Of a stretch of 64,000 nt of DNA, positions 10,851 to 22,149 are shown one piece after another. A program made the translations under genes and the position numbers. The stretch comes from Azolla caroliniana (lineage: Eukaryota; Polypodiophyta). Position 1 is the first letter of the stretch, and the number at the start of each line of letters is the position of its first letter. Under the pieces are notes generated by a model that saw only the letters and a list, made by a program, of their open reading frames with translations, was not told the DNA's origin and did not search any database. Location of the stretch: the NCBI GenBank assembly GCA_043228905.1, contig JBHGNT010000013.1:372001-436000 (forward strand). Direction: 5' to 3'.

Positions 10851-11478
10851 CGGATGGTCGTCATTTTCGCGACCGGCGCAAACGTCTCATTGTGGTCGAT
10901 GTCGTGTTTCTGCGCATAGCCCTTTGCGACTAGCCGAGCCTTGTATCGGTTGACAGAGCCATCAGTGTTGTACTTGACCTTGTACACCCACCTACACCCG
11001 ATCGGTTTTACCCCCCTTGGTGCGTCAACCAGGTCCCAGATCTCGTTCTCCGCCAATGCGTGCATCTCTTCCTCCATCGTGGCACGCCAATTCACGTCTT
11101 TAGCCGCTTCTGCGTAGCTCTCCGGCTCACGCACTTCCGCTACACAGGTCATGTACGCATAATGATGCGCCATGTACTCGTTGTATCCAAACTGCAAAAC
11201 AGGATTCTTCTGGCGGGTAGGTCGGCGTAATCTCACATTAGCCGATGTCGAGGCCTTCTCGGTCGATGCGGACGTCACCTTTAAAGACCCGTCACCGGTT
11301 CCCTCGGAGTCGGACTCCCGTCGGTCTGACTCGTTCCTATCCGTGCCGGAATCCGACACCTTCTTCTTCCCTTTCTCTTTGCGCGTAGGCCGTCTCCTCG
11401 ACTTCCTGCGCGGGGAATGCACGGCCGAGTCTCCACTACTCGCCGGCTCTTCATCGGACTGGTCGTACCGACTCAGTC
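10851..11478 (-). pseudogene. pol: Copia-2 RT N-terminal fragment
   Basis: The minus-strand frame (coding visible from about 11422) carries an Arg/Ser-rich linker, then the copia RT start: WRATMEEEMHALAENEIWDLV, GVKPIGCRWVYKVK, RYKARLVAKGYAQ and FAPVAKM. It stops at the 10850/10851 junction, before the RT YVDD region. Across the X1 insertion (removing X1 and one GTCCA) the frame is continuous with the integrase at 16370-17298, so both belong to one copia-2 element. Confidence 0.85.
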
Positions 11479-11483
11479 GTCCA

Positions 11484-11902
11484 TGTTACCGGCCGGCAAG
11501 GAGTCCAAAATACGGAGTGAAGGAATTAATTAAGTATGGTTGGAAATAAGCATAGTGTGGACGGACGGACTGGAAACGGTATGCCGTTCCAGATCCGGAC
11601 GGATCCCGAATAGGTGCGATAGGCACCGTTTTGTACTACGGGCCGGAAACCTATTTAAAGGCCTGGACCCCATTGTAATCGCAGCGGATAATTAATAGAG
11701 CGTATGGTGTTTATACTTCTGTGTTGATTTCCGTTCTGTAATTACTGTTATATCTTACGCGTGTAATTAACAAAAGCGCTCTAATCGTGTAACCTACGTA
11801 AGTCGGTGTAATCGTTGAGTCATAATCCTATGCCGTAATCACCCTTTGGTGAAGTGTCTCCGTGACACCTTGTGTTAGGCCTTGTCCGGTCAGAGAACAA
11901 CA
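11484..11902 (+). repeat. X1 5' LTR
   Basis: A 419-bp LTR (TGTTACCGGCCGG...GAGAACAACA), nearly the same as 37314-37732 and 53967-54384. The TATA-like box is TATTTAAA at about 11651-11660. A TGGCGACCACGATTCC primer-binding site follows at about 11909. Confidence 0.9.
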
Positions 11903-11955
11903 CAGTTTTGGCGACCACGATTCCTGCTTTCTCGCAGCGAAAGACGGCTTAATGG

Positions 11956-13998
11956 ATGACGAGACCAACGCACGACCTGATTACAGACCGAGCTCGACGC
12001 CTCGCCGAACGGCAAAGACGGCGTGAGACTTTCCAGCAAGCAGCGCACGAAATTCGCTCGGATCGTTCGTTCTCCAACGAGATCCGGAGAGTTGCGGAGG
12101 AATCTCTTCGGTTACAGCAAACTCGCGACCAGGACGACGGAAGCGGTCTAAGTAGTCTCCGGGAAACCAAACGCCTCCTCGAGGCGCTGGCAAGCGGAGA
12201 AAACGAGGCAGAAGCCTTTTCAGCCTACGAATCGGATTCCGAAGGGGGATACAGCGTGCACACGAACTACCGGAGCAGCAACGATACCCCCGGCGGCCCG
12301 GAGGACGACGGGTCGGATACCGTGCCGACTCCAGAACCGGAACCGTTCGACCAGGGCTATCCGGAACCGCAAACGGAAGCCGTCAACCCACCAACACCGG
12401 AAGTGGAAGAAGCCAAGCCACCGACACCAACGAAAGTGCCGGCGAAGGTACCGGAAGAAGAGCCGGTGAAGGAACCGGAAAATGAACCGGAAGTGGAACA
12501 GGAGAGAAAACCGGAAAGATATCGACAAACGCCACTAAACCGCGGCCTAATACTGGACGACGACATGCCGTTCCAATACTCAAAGTATCGCGATGATCCG
12601 GACGCGGAAGCGCATGTTCATGCCTTCGAGCAGACATGGGAAGCAAATCACGCGTCCCAGCGATTGACACCGGAGGAAGAAGAACGCTCGAAGATAGCGG
12701 AATTCGGGGTCACGTTGGAAGGACCAGCGGCACGATGGCGGCGGACGCAGGACCCGGCGACCATCACAACCTTTGCAGAATTAAAAGCAAAATTCTTGCA
12801 TTTTTTCCACAAGGAGGTCGACCAGACGACAATGGTGGGCCTGTTTTATACGATCCGACAGGAGGCAGGGGAAAGCATTCCCCAATTCGTCATCCGTTTC
12901 CAACGAATGCATAGCCAGCTTGCCCGTGCACCCCCGGAGGAGGAATTACGGACGATATTTTTAAACGCACTCCGGGAACCGTTACGCACGGTGTGTACGG
13001 TGATCGACTTTCGAGAAAGCACCATTGACCAGGTCATTGACCGGGTCAGAGAAATGGAAAAGTCAAGCTCATGGCTTACACTAGGAGCACTGCAACGGGC
13101 GTTACCCACCGATGAAGATCTCCGGTTCCGGCAGGCAATTCAATGCACAATCTGCTTGAATGCCGGACACTCGGCAGTGGAGTGCACCATGCGAACCCAG
13201 TGTGTGATTTGTCAATCCAAGAGTCATACAACGGACCGGTGCGAGTATAACCTACTAAACCGACAAGCACCACCCGTCCGACGGATCGAGCCAAGAAGCA
13301 GCCGAGACGAAGATGAAGATCGTTGGCAAAGAATGAACCGGTACCGACCGGCACAGGATGTCCGGTACGGAGACAGACAAGAGAATGATGGCCAGTACAG
13401 GGATCGGCATGATAACTACGACCGGTATGAGCGATCGGACCGTTATCGGGAGTCCAACAGACGACACGAGCAATACGACAGAGACCATTGCCCTGGTTAC
13501 CGAAGGCACCAGGAGGACTACGGCCGATTTTACGATCCACCACGACAGGACTACCGAAATAAAAATAAGAATAATAAGAAACATAATTTCAAGAAAGGTG
13601 GTCCCCCTAGGGACCCGGAACATGGAACCCCAAGGAGCCAACCGGCACAGAGCGCACCACTCACTACGGGACCGACTCCGGCTACCAGCAATGCTGAATC
13701 CAGCAATACCCGTAAAGAGTACTGCTACTACTGCAGGCAGGAAGGCCACTACAATAACCAGTGCCCGGCAAAGAGCTACGATAAACGACCAGCAGTTAAT
13801 ATGGTGGTTCCGGAAGTGGCGGATGTACAGCAAGTAACCACACGGTCGAAAGGCATGGCCAAAGAGTGGGAAACACAAGAGGCCATACGAAAACAGGCGA
13901 CGGAATGGGTGAAGGAAGCCAATGAAAGGAACGTCGCGGACGCGGAACGGCAAAAGGCGAATACCATAGGGAGTGCTGGCAAAAGGCGAATACCATAG
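11956..13998 (+). pseudogene. gag: X1 gag (open to a deletion joint)
   Basis: About 680 codons from ATG 11956. The capsid region carries YSKYRDDPDAEAHVHAFEQ and GPAARWRR, landmarks shared with W and Y. Two adjacent CCHC knuckles follow at about 13146-13250 (CTICLNAGHSAVEC and CVICQSKSHTTDRC), then an R/Y/D-rich linker, then a third knuckle at about 13720-13770 (CYYCRQEGHYNNQC). The frame ends at a deletion joint where CAAAAGGCGAATACCATAG is repeated. Gag itself has no internal stop, whereas X2 has two at homologous positions. Confidence 0.85.
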
Positions 13999-14058
13999 GA
14001 AACCGAAGCCGAACCAGACAAAGATTCGATTCGGGAAATACGGCAAGCACAGCAAGCG

Positions 14059-16012
14059 TTGGAACGGGAAATGGCCGTTTCCCAACGGGTAAAAACATCC
14101 CAGCTCGACGAAGTGAACCTAGGAAGCAAGGACGAATCAAAGCCGGTACACATCGCCAAAGAAATGAAGCCGGAAGATAAAGCGGCGATGATCAAACTTC
14201 TCACGGAGTTTTGCGACGTATTCGCCTGGTCATACGAAGACATACGAGGGCTGGACCCTCAATTATATCAGCATCAGATCCACTTAGGCAAGGACGCGAA
14301 ACCATTGGCGCAAAGACGTTACCGAATGAACCCCAACTACGCCGCCAAAGTGAAGGAGGAAATCGACAAACTCCTAAGAGTGGGCTTCATCCGGCTGGTA
14401 AAGAAAGCGACGTGGCTGAGCCCCATCGTCGTCGTCCCAAAGAAGAACGGTAAAATCCGCGTGTGTGTAGATTACAGGAAACTAAATGCAGCCACAATTA
14501 CGGATGCATTCCCTCTTCCGTTCACGGATGGAGTACTGGATGCCGTCGCCGGCCATGAAGTTTATAGCTTTTTAGATGGGTTCAGCGGATACAATCAAAT
14601 CTGGATGCACCCTGACGACCAGGAGAAGACAGCGTTCGTAACCGAATGGGGAGTGTTTGTGGCCGTAGTAATGATGTTCGGACTAAAAACGGCACCAGCA
14701 ACTTTCCAGCGAATCATCATGGAGATCTTCGGCGAATACATTCCAGCCTTCATGCAGTTTTCCTGGATGACTTTGCAGTCTATAGCCGGGAAAAAGACCA
14801 TTTGCAGCACCTACGGTTATGCCTTGAAAAGTGTAGGTTATACCGGCTAAGCTTAAACCCAGCAAAATGCATCTTTGGGGTTTCAAGTGGAATCTTACTG
14901 GGACACATTGTAAGTAAGGAGGGCATTGCGGTCGACCCGGACAAAGTAAACGCGATACTAGGGGCACCGGCGCCGAAAACGGCCAAAGCACTAAGCCGAT
15001 TCTTAGGACAGATCCGGTGGCACAGCCGGATGCTCCGTCACTTGGCTGACTTGGCTACACCATTACACACCGCGGTACATCGGACACCGTTCCAATGGAC
15101 GGATACGGAGGATAAGGCATACAATGCCCTGAAGGTACTTTTGTCGCAAGCACCCGTCGTGCAGCCTCCGGATTGGAGCAAGGAATTTCATGTGTTCGTT
15201 GACGCTTCCGACATCGCTATCGGCAGCGCCTTAATGCAACTTACGGAGCCCAAATGGTACCGGCCGGTATATTACGCGAGCCGGAAGCTGTCCCAAGCGG
15301 AGAAGAACTATTCGACGACGGAACGGGAGGCCCTGGGCATGATCTACAGTGTAACAAAGTTTCGTCATTACCTATTGGGAAGGAAGTTCTCCTTTCATGT
15401 GGATCACTCGGCGCTCTTGTACTTAGTGTCCAAGGCGTCCCTGACCGGTAAGTTGGCCCGTTGGACCTTGCTGTTGCAGGACACGGTGGTATCAGAAGAT
15501 AGGTGGCTGACAAACATGCACCAGTTCCTAAGCACGGGCCTGCCACCGGAGGAAATGAACCGGGACGAGAGGAAACGACTGGCGGTGCAGAGCCGCAATT
15601 TCTGTCTGTTACGGGACACTCTCTACCACAAGGGAGCAGATGGAATATGGAGATGGGCAATCCGTAATTACGAGAAACAAGTAATCTTACGGGAAGCACA
15701 CTTTGGGGTTGCCGGAGGACACTATGCCGGGGAAGCGACGGCAAGGAAAGTATGGCAGAGCGGCTTATGGTGGCCCACGACGTTAAAAGACGCCGTCAAG
15801 TATGCTAAGGAATGTGACGTATGCCAACGAATGGGCCAGCCTACGGAGCAAGCACGGATGCCACACCAACCGGTACTTCCACTAGAGCCATTCCAGAAGT
15901 GGGGGTTGGATTTTGTCGGACCGTTCAAGCCACCGGCAATGAGAACGGGTAATCGTTATGTCATCGTGGCAACAGATTATTGCACTAAATGGGTGGAGGC
16001 TCAGGCCTTCCT
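14059..16012 (+). pseudogene. pol: X1 RT-RNase H-integrase, frameshifted and truncated
   Basis: RT covers 14290-14760 (VVVPKKNGKIRVCVDYRKLN, FLDGFSGYNQ), but the frame shifts near 14758, exactly at the FQDD catalytic site, which reads FSWMT here. The next frame carries the rest: RNase H with [25 protein letters not shown] and [11 protein letters not shown], then the integrase zinc finger ([10 protein letters not shown]) and core start ([17 protein letters not shown]). A 156-bp deletion removes the RNase H/integrase linker near 15480. Integrase stops at the inverted LTR, before D2 and E. Confidence 0.8.
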
Positions 16013-16364
16013 CGGCATAGGATTATGACTCAACGAATACACCGACTTACGTAGGTTACACGATTAGAGCGCTTTTGTTAATTACACGCGTAAGATATAA
16101 CAGTAATTACAGAACGGAAATCAACACAGAAGTATAAACACCATACGCTCTATTAATTATCCGCTGCAATTACAATGGGGTCCGGGCCTTTAAATAGGTT
16201 TCCGGCCCGTACTACAAAACGGTGCCTATCGCACCTATTCGGGATCCGTCCGGATCTGGAATGGCATACCGTTTCCAGTCCGTCCGTCCACACTATGCTT
16301 ATTTACAACCATACTTAATTAATTCCTTCACTTCGTATTTTGGACTCCTTGTCGGCCGGTAACA
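16013..16364 (-). repeat. X1 right-end LTR fragment, inverted
   Basis: Reverse complement of the first 352 nt of the family X LTR; the last 67 nt are missing. It abuts the right GTCCA duplication at 16365. The joint to integrase has about four filler bases (CCTC). Confidence 0.88.
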
Positions 16365-16369
16365 GTCCA

Positions 16370-17298
16370 ATCAGTCCACTTAAACAGAGTGAAATCGGAC
16401 TCTCTTCGCGGGTCTCGATTTTGGGCTCATCTGGAGGCTTCTCGGCCTCGCTGACCTCATCGTCAGAGTTCGGATTGGAGTCGGGGTTCGGAGTCGGGGG
16501 CTGGTACCAGGATGCGGACTCATCAAACACAACGTCGCGGCTAACACGCGCTTGTTTGGTGCGAGGGTTATAGCACTTATAACCCTTCTGCTCGTCTGAG
16601 TAACCGTCCAAGATGCATTTCTCGGCCTTTGCGTCCAGCTTCCTCCTTTTCTCCTTCAGTACATGCACATACGCAATGCTACCGAACATCCTCAAGTGTC
16701 GCAAGTTCGGCTTCGTTCCGAAATATAGCTCGTGCGCCGACACTTTGTCTCCGATTCGGTTCTGGATGTATACTGCAGTCCTTACCGCCTCAGCCCAATA
16801 GAACTTGGGCAAGCTCTTCTCGTCCAACATTGCCTGTGCCGCTTCCACAACTGACCGATTCTGCCTCTCGGCCACGCCGTTCTGCTCCGGTGTGTATCTA
16901 CAACTGAATTCGTGTTGAATTCCCATTTGTTGTAGATAACCGTTGAATTGACCTGAAAAGTACTCTTTCCCGCCATCCGACCGTAGGCACTTGATCTTTC
17001 GTCCCGTTTTTGTTTCCACGAACCCTTTGAGGTCCCGGAAACAGTCGAAGACATCGCTCTTCCTCTCAATGAGGTAGATCCACGTGTGCCGCGTGTGGTC
17101 GTCGATGAAGGAGACAATATATCGTCTCCCCCCAAGACTAACATTTTGTGTTGGCCCCCATACATCGGAGTGTATAAGGTCGAGCTTGTTCCGGCTCCGG
17201 TTTGGCTCGTTGGGGAAAGGATGTCGATGTTGCTTCCTGAGCTGGCAGGCTTCACAAATTTGTGCCTTTCGGCCACTAAATTTGGGCAAACCGAACAC
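16370..17298 (-). pseudogene. pol: Copia-2 integrase
   Basis: An open frame of about 310 codons: the end of the zinc finger (CEACQLRKQ), the core D1 (LIHSDVWGP), D2 region (KCLRSDGGKEYFS) and E region (YTPEQNGVAERQNRS), then the C-terminal FGSIAYVHV and CILDGYSDEQKGYKCYNP motifs. The domain appears complete here, unlike in copia-1. The frame is disrupted only by X1 at 16364. Confidence 0.85.
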
Positions 17299-17817
17299 TA
17301 CCTGTTTCGATTGCAGATCTTGAAGCCGCTGGTAGCTGATGTGGCCTATCTACTTGTGCCACAAGTCGATGTCCGACTTGGATTTTTGTCCCTTCGTGAA
17401 CATTGCGGTGCCGCCGTCAGTGGAGTCGAGGATGAACATCCTCCCATCTCAGCGCCCTTGCACAATCACACGGCCTTCTTCCTCAATGAAGCACCCGAGG
17501 TGTGTAAACCGAACCTGCATCCCTTGGTCGACGATCTGTCCGACCGAGACCAAGTTCTTCGTGATTGTCGGAACGTGCAACACATTCATGAGTTTCCCTT
17601 TCTGCCCGACATGGCTAAGGGGAACTTCTCCGACATTCGCGATCGGATGAGGAGTGTCGTCTCCAGTTGCGACTACTCCAGGTTGTATCGGTTTTTCAAG
17701 GTACGAGAACCACTCCTTATAGCTCGTCATGTGGTTTGACGCGCCGAGGTCTACGTACCGCACCTCGTTCGTTCTCAGGGTGGTCTGTTTCATTGAGATT
17801 GCTTCGTGTCTCGTCAC
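17299..17817 (-). pseudogene. pol: Copia-2 protease and pre-integrase region
   Basis: Encodes YVDLGASNHMT (normally D-S-G), SHVGQKGKLMNVLHVP and FTHLGCFIEEEG, typical of copia protease and the linker to integrase. At least one frame change separates it from the zinc-finger region near 17440. Confidence 0.7.
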
Positions 17818-18771
17818 GAAGGCAGACCCTTCTCCAGCCCTCCCGGAGTCTTCGGCGTAGTGCGATCGCTGCCGATTTCCATTGTCGATATGTCCGGAGC
17901 CGTTTCCGGAACCGGTTCTCTCCGAATCGGCGCGCTTCTTCCAGCACTCACTTTACTTGTGGCCTTTCTTGCCACAGTACCAGCACTCTACGATGGCCTT
18001 TCCTTGCCGGTTCGCATCGCTTCGACTCCCCCTGTTTCCGGAGGGTCCGACGTTGCTGTCGGCATCACTTCGGTGCCTTCTTCCTTGATCTCGTCAGCCG
18101 CCTCCATTGAGTGCCGACTCGCCTCGTCCTCCACGTTCACGCGGCCTATCTCCCTCCGTGTACAGCATTCTGTTGTCGATGTGCGTGCTTGTAGACGCAC
18201 CCGTGTGGTTCTCCTCTACCAGGAGCATTGACTGTAAGTCGAAAAAGGATGGCGTATTCTCCCGAGTACACACAGCCGTTCGGAACGCTCCGAACTTCGA
18301 CGCCAAACCTCCGAGACAGATCTGGACCATCTCGCTCTCCTCGATGTTCACCTCTATGGAGGCGAGGGAGTCGCAGATATCCTTGATCTTCGAGCTATAG
18401 TCTGCTACTGACAAGTCGCGTTGTCGTAGGTTGCTCAACTCCTGTCGGAGCTGAAGGTTCCTGGCTGTGCTGCTCGCGGCGAAGATCTTCTTCAGATTTT
18501 CCCACGCATCCTTTGGCGTCTTTGCATCCCGAACATAGCTCAATAGTTGTTCGCCCACACACGACGCGAAGCAGTATAATACCCTGTTCGCCGATTGCTC
18601 CCACGACGGGAAGTCTTTGTGTGTCGGTTCGGGTGCCGCGTCATTAGCTCCTTCCACATAACTCCAGTAGCCGTGCCCGAGCAGGTACTGGTGCATCTTG
18701 TAGGACCAAGACGTGTAGTTGGTTCTGTCGAGCTTCTCTGTTGCAAGCGAGGTCGCCATGCCTCTATCCAT
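17818..18771 (-). pseudogene. gag: Copia-2 gag
   Basis: Starts at 18771 (MDRGMATSLATEKLDRTNY). It stays open through the position of the copia-1 stop (KDAWENLKKIFAASSTA) down to 18094, then loses frame in the Arg-rich C-terminal part. Gag of the same family as 9016-10002. Confidence 0.8.
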
Positions 18772-18843
18772 CGTTCTTCTTGTTCTTCTTCGTCAAGCTA
18801 TGTCGGCTACGGAGAGGTTCTCAACCCTCGCGCTCTGATACCA

Positions 18844-19271
18844 TGTAAAAAGTAGCGTGCAGAAGCAAGTATGGAGACCGAACAGAAGGAAGAAAGCTCA
18901 GGTTTAATGGAGAGCTTGAGCTTACGCAGTATACGCGGGAGAGACAGAGAGAGTGAGAGAGAGAAAAAAACAGAACTATATTCAACACTCTGTACATATG
19001 TGTGTTAAATGAACACTTTTATACAAGTCCTAGGACTGACAGAAGTACTGACAGTACTTCAATGCTCATTAAGAGCTCCTAGACTAACTCCCAAATATAT
19101 TCCTGACGGAATATCTTTCCTAACGGCCTCTCGGTTTACGCACCGATCCGGCCCTACCTACGCACCGGTCTGCGTACCGGTTTATGCATTTGGCCTAACC
19201 GATCGTTCCCAACCGATCCGGTCCTCGGCTTCTTCAGCCGATCCGGCCGATGTTGACCTTGTCTCTCAACA
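18844..19271 (-). repeat. Copia-2 5' LTR
   Basis: 428 bp, reverse complement of 8513-8942 with scattered substitutions. The PBS lies next to it at 18832-18843 on the minus strand. Confidence 0.85.
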
Positions 19272-19891
19272 ATTAGTCCCTCGCTGCCCTCTGGCAAGGG
19301 TGACGCGACTAGCCTCACCTTCCGGTCCACAATCTTGTACCTCATATCCATGCAAGCTATCTAATCCAACCCTACCCTTTCCCCGAAGTCAGCAATGACT
19401 TCGTACATTTCCACCGAATTTACCGGAATCACCTGGTCTTCATTGAGGCATTCATCGATCACCTTTCCCATTTCCCCAAGGTGTCGTCGAAAGAGACTAC
19501 CTCCATGGCGCTTGCCCAGTGCAACTTCGAATAGTGTCTCTCCACCAACTCATCTTCCAAGGCCGCGTCCTCCAGGTGCGTCGTTCGCACCTCCACCGGC
19601 TTCTCGAGTGCCCTTTACACTTCACCAAGTCCACGATGGAATCTTGGAACTCCTTCTTGGCAATCCCAAGCATTTCCCTCAGCTACAACTCCACCTTGTT
19701 GTCAAGAATCCGCTCCTTGAGGACCTTCCGTAGGTCCGTCTTCCTTTCGATTTCGATGCCCAACCGGTAACCGGTCGGCCTTGCTTTGTCTGCCATGTCG
19801 GGATTGTCGGCTTCATTCCTCTTCGGCCCGAACCGGGTCTCATACCGATTCGGGTCCGTGGTCCCACCAGCCTTCCCTGCCCTCTTATCAT

Positions 19892-20637
19892 TGTTACCCG
19901 GACCCGGACAGTCAGTTTTACCGAACAAGTGGGAAAGCGTCGAAAACGGAGTCAGTTCGGATCGACTGTTCGGATCGATGACTCAGCAGTGAACGAAGAG
20001 AACTAAGTTAGTTAGATAATTTTGTAATTCTTGATAGTAAGTAGGAATAGTTCTTGATGAGAAAAGACCTTCGGTATACCTATAAAAGGGAACCGAAGGC
20101 ATTGTAAGAAAGGTCGTTTATTTAGTAATATAAGTTTAAGTTAGGAATATCATGTACGGATTCTGTTTTCTTTCTATTGTCTATTTGTTAAGTGCAATCT
20201 TCCTAATTTATAACTAAGTAACGATCACGGTAATTACCGATTAATATAGTATATTTCTGTTCGTAAAACACAATTCCTTGGTAGAACATTGAGTAGCGAC
20301 GTTCACTCTTCTGTATCAGTAGTAGTTAGTAATTAGCTGATTAACACAGAAGAAATTTGGCACGCCCGGTGGGACTCGAACGCACAATCCCTTGATTAGA
20401 AAGGTCGTTTATTTAGTAATATAAGTTTAAGTTAGGAATATCATGTACGGATTCTGTGTTCTTTCTATTGTCTATTTGTTAAGTGCAATCTTCCTAATTT
20501 ATAACTAAGTAACGATCACGGTAATTACCGATTAATATAGTATATTTCTGTTCGTAAAACACAATTCCTTGGTAGAACGTTGAGTAGCGACGTTCACTCT
20601 TCTGTATCGGTAGTAGTTAGTAATTAGCCGATTAACA
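19892..20637 (+). mobile_element. Y-del: nearly empty family Y element
   Basis: Flanked by ATCAT (19887-19891 and 20638-20642). It has a full 5' LTR (19892-20346, TGTTACCC...GATTAACA), about 50 bp of leader with the PBS, then a 3' LTR missing its first 215 or so bp (20398-20637). One deletion from just after the PBS into the 3' LTR explains it. The TATA box TATAAAAG lies at 20081-20088. Inserted in Z-B. Confidence 0.88.
20358..20381 (+). other. Y-del primer-binding site with extended tRNA complementarity
   Basis: TGGCACGCCCGG starts 11 nt after the LTR, and the complementarity to a tRNA-like 3' half seems to continue. The reverse complement reads like a T arm (GTTCGAGTCCCAC) joined to an acceptor strand ending GTGCCA, 24 nt in all. 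The Y1 (61782) and W (21964) copies match only the first part. Confidence 0.6.
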
Positions 20638-21500
20638 ATCATCCACTAGAACTTCGTAGTTCTGGCACGCGGCTTCCACAAAGCCGATCTTCTCCTGTAC
20701 CGAGTCGTCCCACCCGGTGACCTCTCGGACCCGCTGCTCCGCGCGGTCCACTTCTTCCCTCTTTAGTTGTGCGCCAGAGAGGCCTTCTAGCACCAAGGGC
20801 CAGAAGCCGGATCCTTTTGTTTTCTAGTCTTCATTACCTCCTACCCGGATTCCGGTCGATGCCGAATAATGGACGGCTTCTGCATGTCGTGCCTCCGCTT
20901 CTTCCATTAACCGCTTCATTCCGCCACACCCAAAATTTGTTTCCAAGGCCCTCCGGGTATCACCGGCGTGCACCCGTCCGTTCCACAGGTATACCACATT
21001 ACCCCTGAGGGCCTCAGCGAACTCCATGTAGTCTTGCCAACTGTGTCTAACCACGTCGCACCACATACACCGTTGTCCAATTGGTGGTCTCCTGTCATGT
21101 GGTTGCCCTCCACTATCTCTCCGGGCCTATGTGATCTACAAGTCGCGCACCATTTGTATCAGCTCCTCAAGAGCCACTCCTCCGGATGGGCCCTTGACCA
21201 CGCCGGTCGATGCCGAGCCCGTCTCAAGCCAAACTTGGGTTCCCTCTTTTCGTGTTGGCGAAGGCTCATCGAAGTTCTTTGCCGGGACGGGTCTCGCCAC
21301 CGACGATCCCTCGCTCCCCCACTCACGTCGTTTGTCAAAACGACCGCAGACTCTCTTCACCACGGCCCAGTCAGTCATCAGCCCGTCATCCGTCTCCAGC
21401 AGGAGACCTACCTGATCCTGATCCCGCATATCCACCGCTTTGACAAACAAGAGGACCCAACTTGTGTCTAGCACGGTCCTGTCCAATGTCAAGAGCCGTG

Positions 21501-21958
21501 TGTTGTCCAGAGGACAGAAATGTAAAATTAGAAAATTAGCAAACGCCGAGTCCGAGTATCACGGGCCACCGATGGCTCGGCTGTGTATTAGGGGAAACGT
21601 TATTTAAACGAGGACCAGTACCTCAGAGCGAGAGAGAAGAAAAATATAGGCGGAAGCACTAGCTTAGTACATCGTAACTAGATAATCCAGTAAGGTCACC
21701 GACCGTAGGCCGTGTTCTGTAATCCTTTTTCTGTCGCAGTAATATATCTGATTTGTGCCCATTTTGCTCCATGTGTCTGTGCTTTGGTTCATACCTATGA
21801 TTTCAGCGCCGCCCACGCCTATCAAGATCACGCTAGTGTTTTATCTTTGATCATTTTCTCCCTCACGACGCCTCTGTTACGAGCCTTCACGTACCACACC
21901 CTTGAATACCGATAATCGCAGATCTATCGAAGGTGTTCACCCAAAGGAACGGGTAACA
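21501..21958 (+). repeat. W 5' LTR
   Basis: 458 bp, TGTTGTCC...ACGGGTAACA, followed by a TTTGGCACGCCCGGT primer-binding site. A TATA-like TATTTAAAC lies at about 21601-21609. Confidence 0.85.
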
Positions 21959-22149
21959 CAATTTGGCACGCCCGGTTACAGTTGTGAGTGCACAACGAAC
22001 TTTGTTGAAGGTAACCACCAGCCGCCGTTACGGCGCCCTCTCGCACCACGAGGTCTCGGCCACCTGCCCGACGGCCTGAGCCAATCGAAGGAACTTCCGA
22101 CTCGGCGGTCACTGACAAATCCTTTCCCGAGCAATCGGAGGCTTCCCCA

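Larger units (their letters stand above)
11484..16364 (+). mobile_element. X1: defective Ty3 element ending in an inverted LTR
   Basis: Flanked by a perfect 5-bp duplication, GTCCA (11479-11483 and 16365-16369), inside copia-2. The left end is a normal 5' LTR (11484-11902). The right end is LTR nt 1-352 in reverse orientation (16013-16364), so both outer ends are U3 starts (TGTTACC/GGTAACA). Relative to X2 it lacks protease (about 750 bp lost at 13998) and a 156-bp piece after RNase H at about 15480, and it has a 1-nt frameshift near 14758. Integrase ends at 16012. Confidence 0.85.
8513..19271. repeat. Large inverted repeat from head-to-head copia halves
   Basis: Arms 8513-10850 and 16937-19271 (about 2.33 kb each) are reverse complements over LTR, PBS, gag and integrase. 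The spacer is 6.1 kb, or about 1.2 kb if X1 is removed. A deletion joining two opposite-strand copia copies at 10850/10851 explains it. Confidence 0.8.
16365..19271 (-). mobile_element. Copia-2: 5' half of an inverted copia element
   Basis: A minus-strand copia: 5' LTR (19271-18844), PBS, gag, protease and integrase, continuing left of X1 as the RT fragment 11478-10851. It has no 3' LTR. The stretch 16937-19271 mirrors 8513-10850. Confidence 0.85.
19272..21500 (-). pseudogene. gag: Z-B gag C-terminal/protease region, split by Y-del
   Basis: The minus-strand continuation of the gag at 31249-31677. Removing W and one CCGTG joins ...FEERFAR to LLTLDRTVLDTSWVLLFVKAVD, the same order as Z-A gag. 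Further on are WAVVKRVCGRFDKRREW (about 21400-21350), a segment at 21066-20824, and, after Y-del, IERKTDLRKVLKERILDNKVEL (about 19750-19685). It ends in the pre-RT linker (RYKIVDRKVRLVASPLPEG), cut by the copia-2 LTR at 19272. Stops and frame changes are frequent. RT, integrase and the 3' LTR of Z-B are missing. Confidence 0.65.

Noticed and set aside
8513-19271. One copia insertion with inverted LTR ends
   Set aside because: The flanking 5-mers differ (ACACC and ATTAG) and the flanks are different Z gag/pol positions, so two copia elements joined by a deletion fit better.
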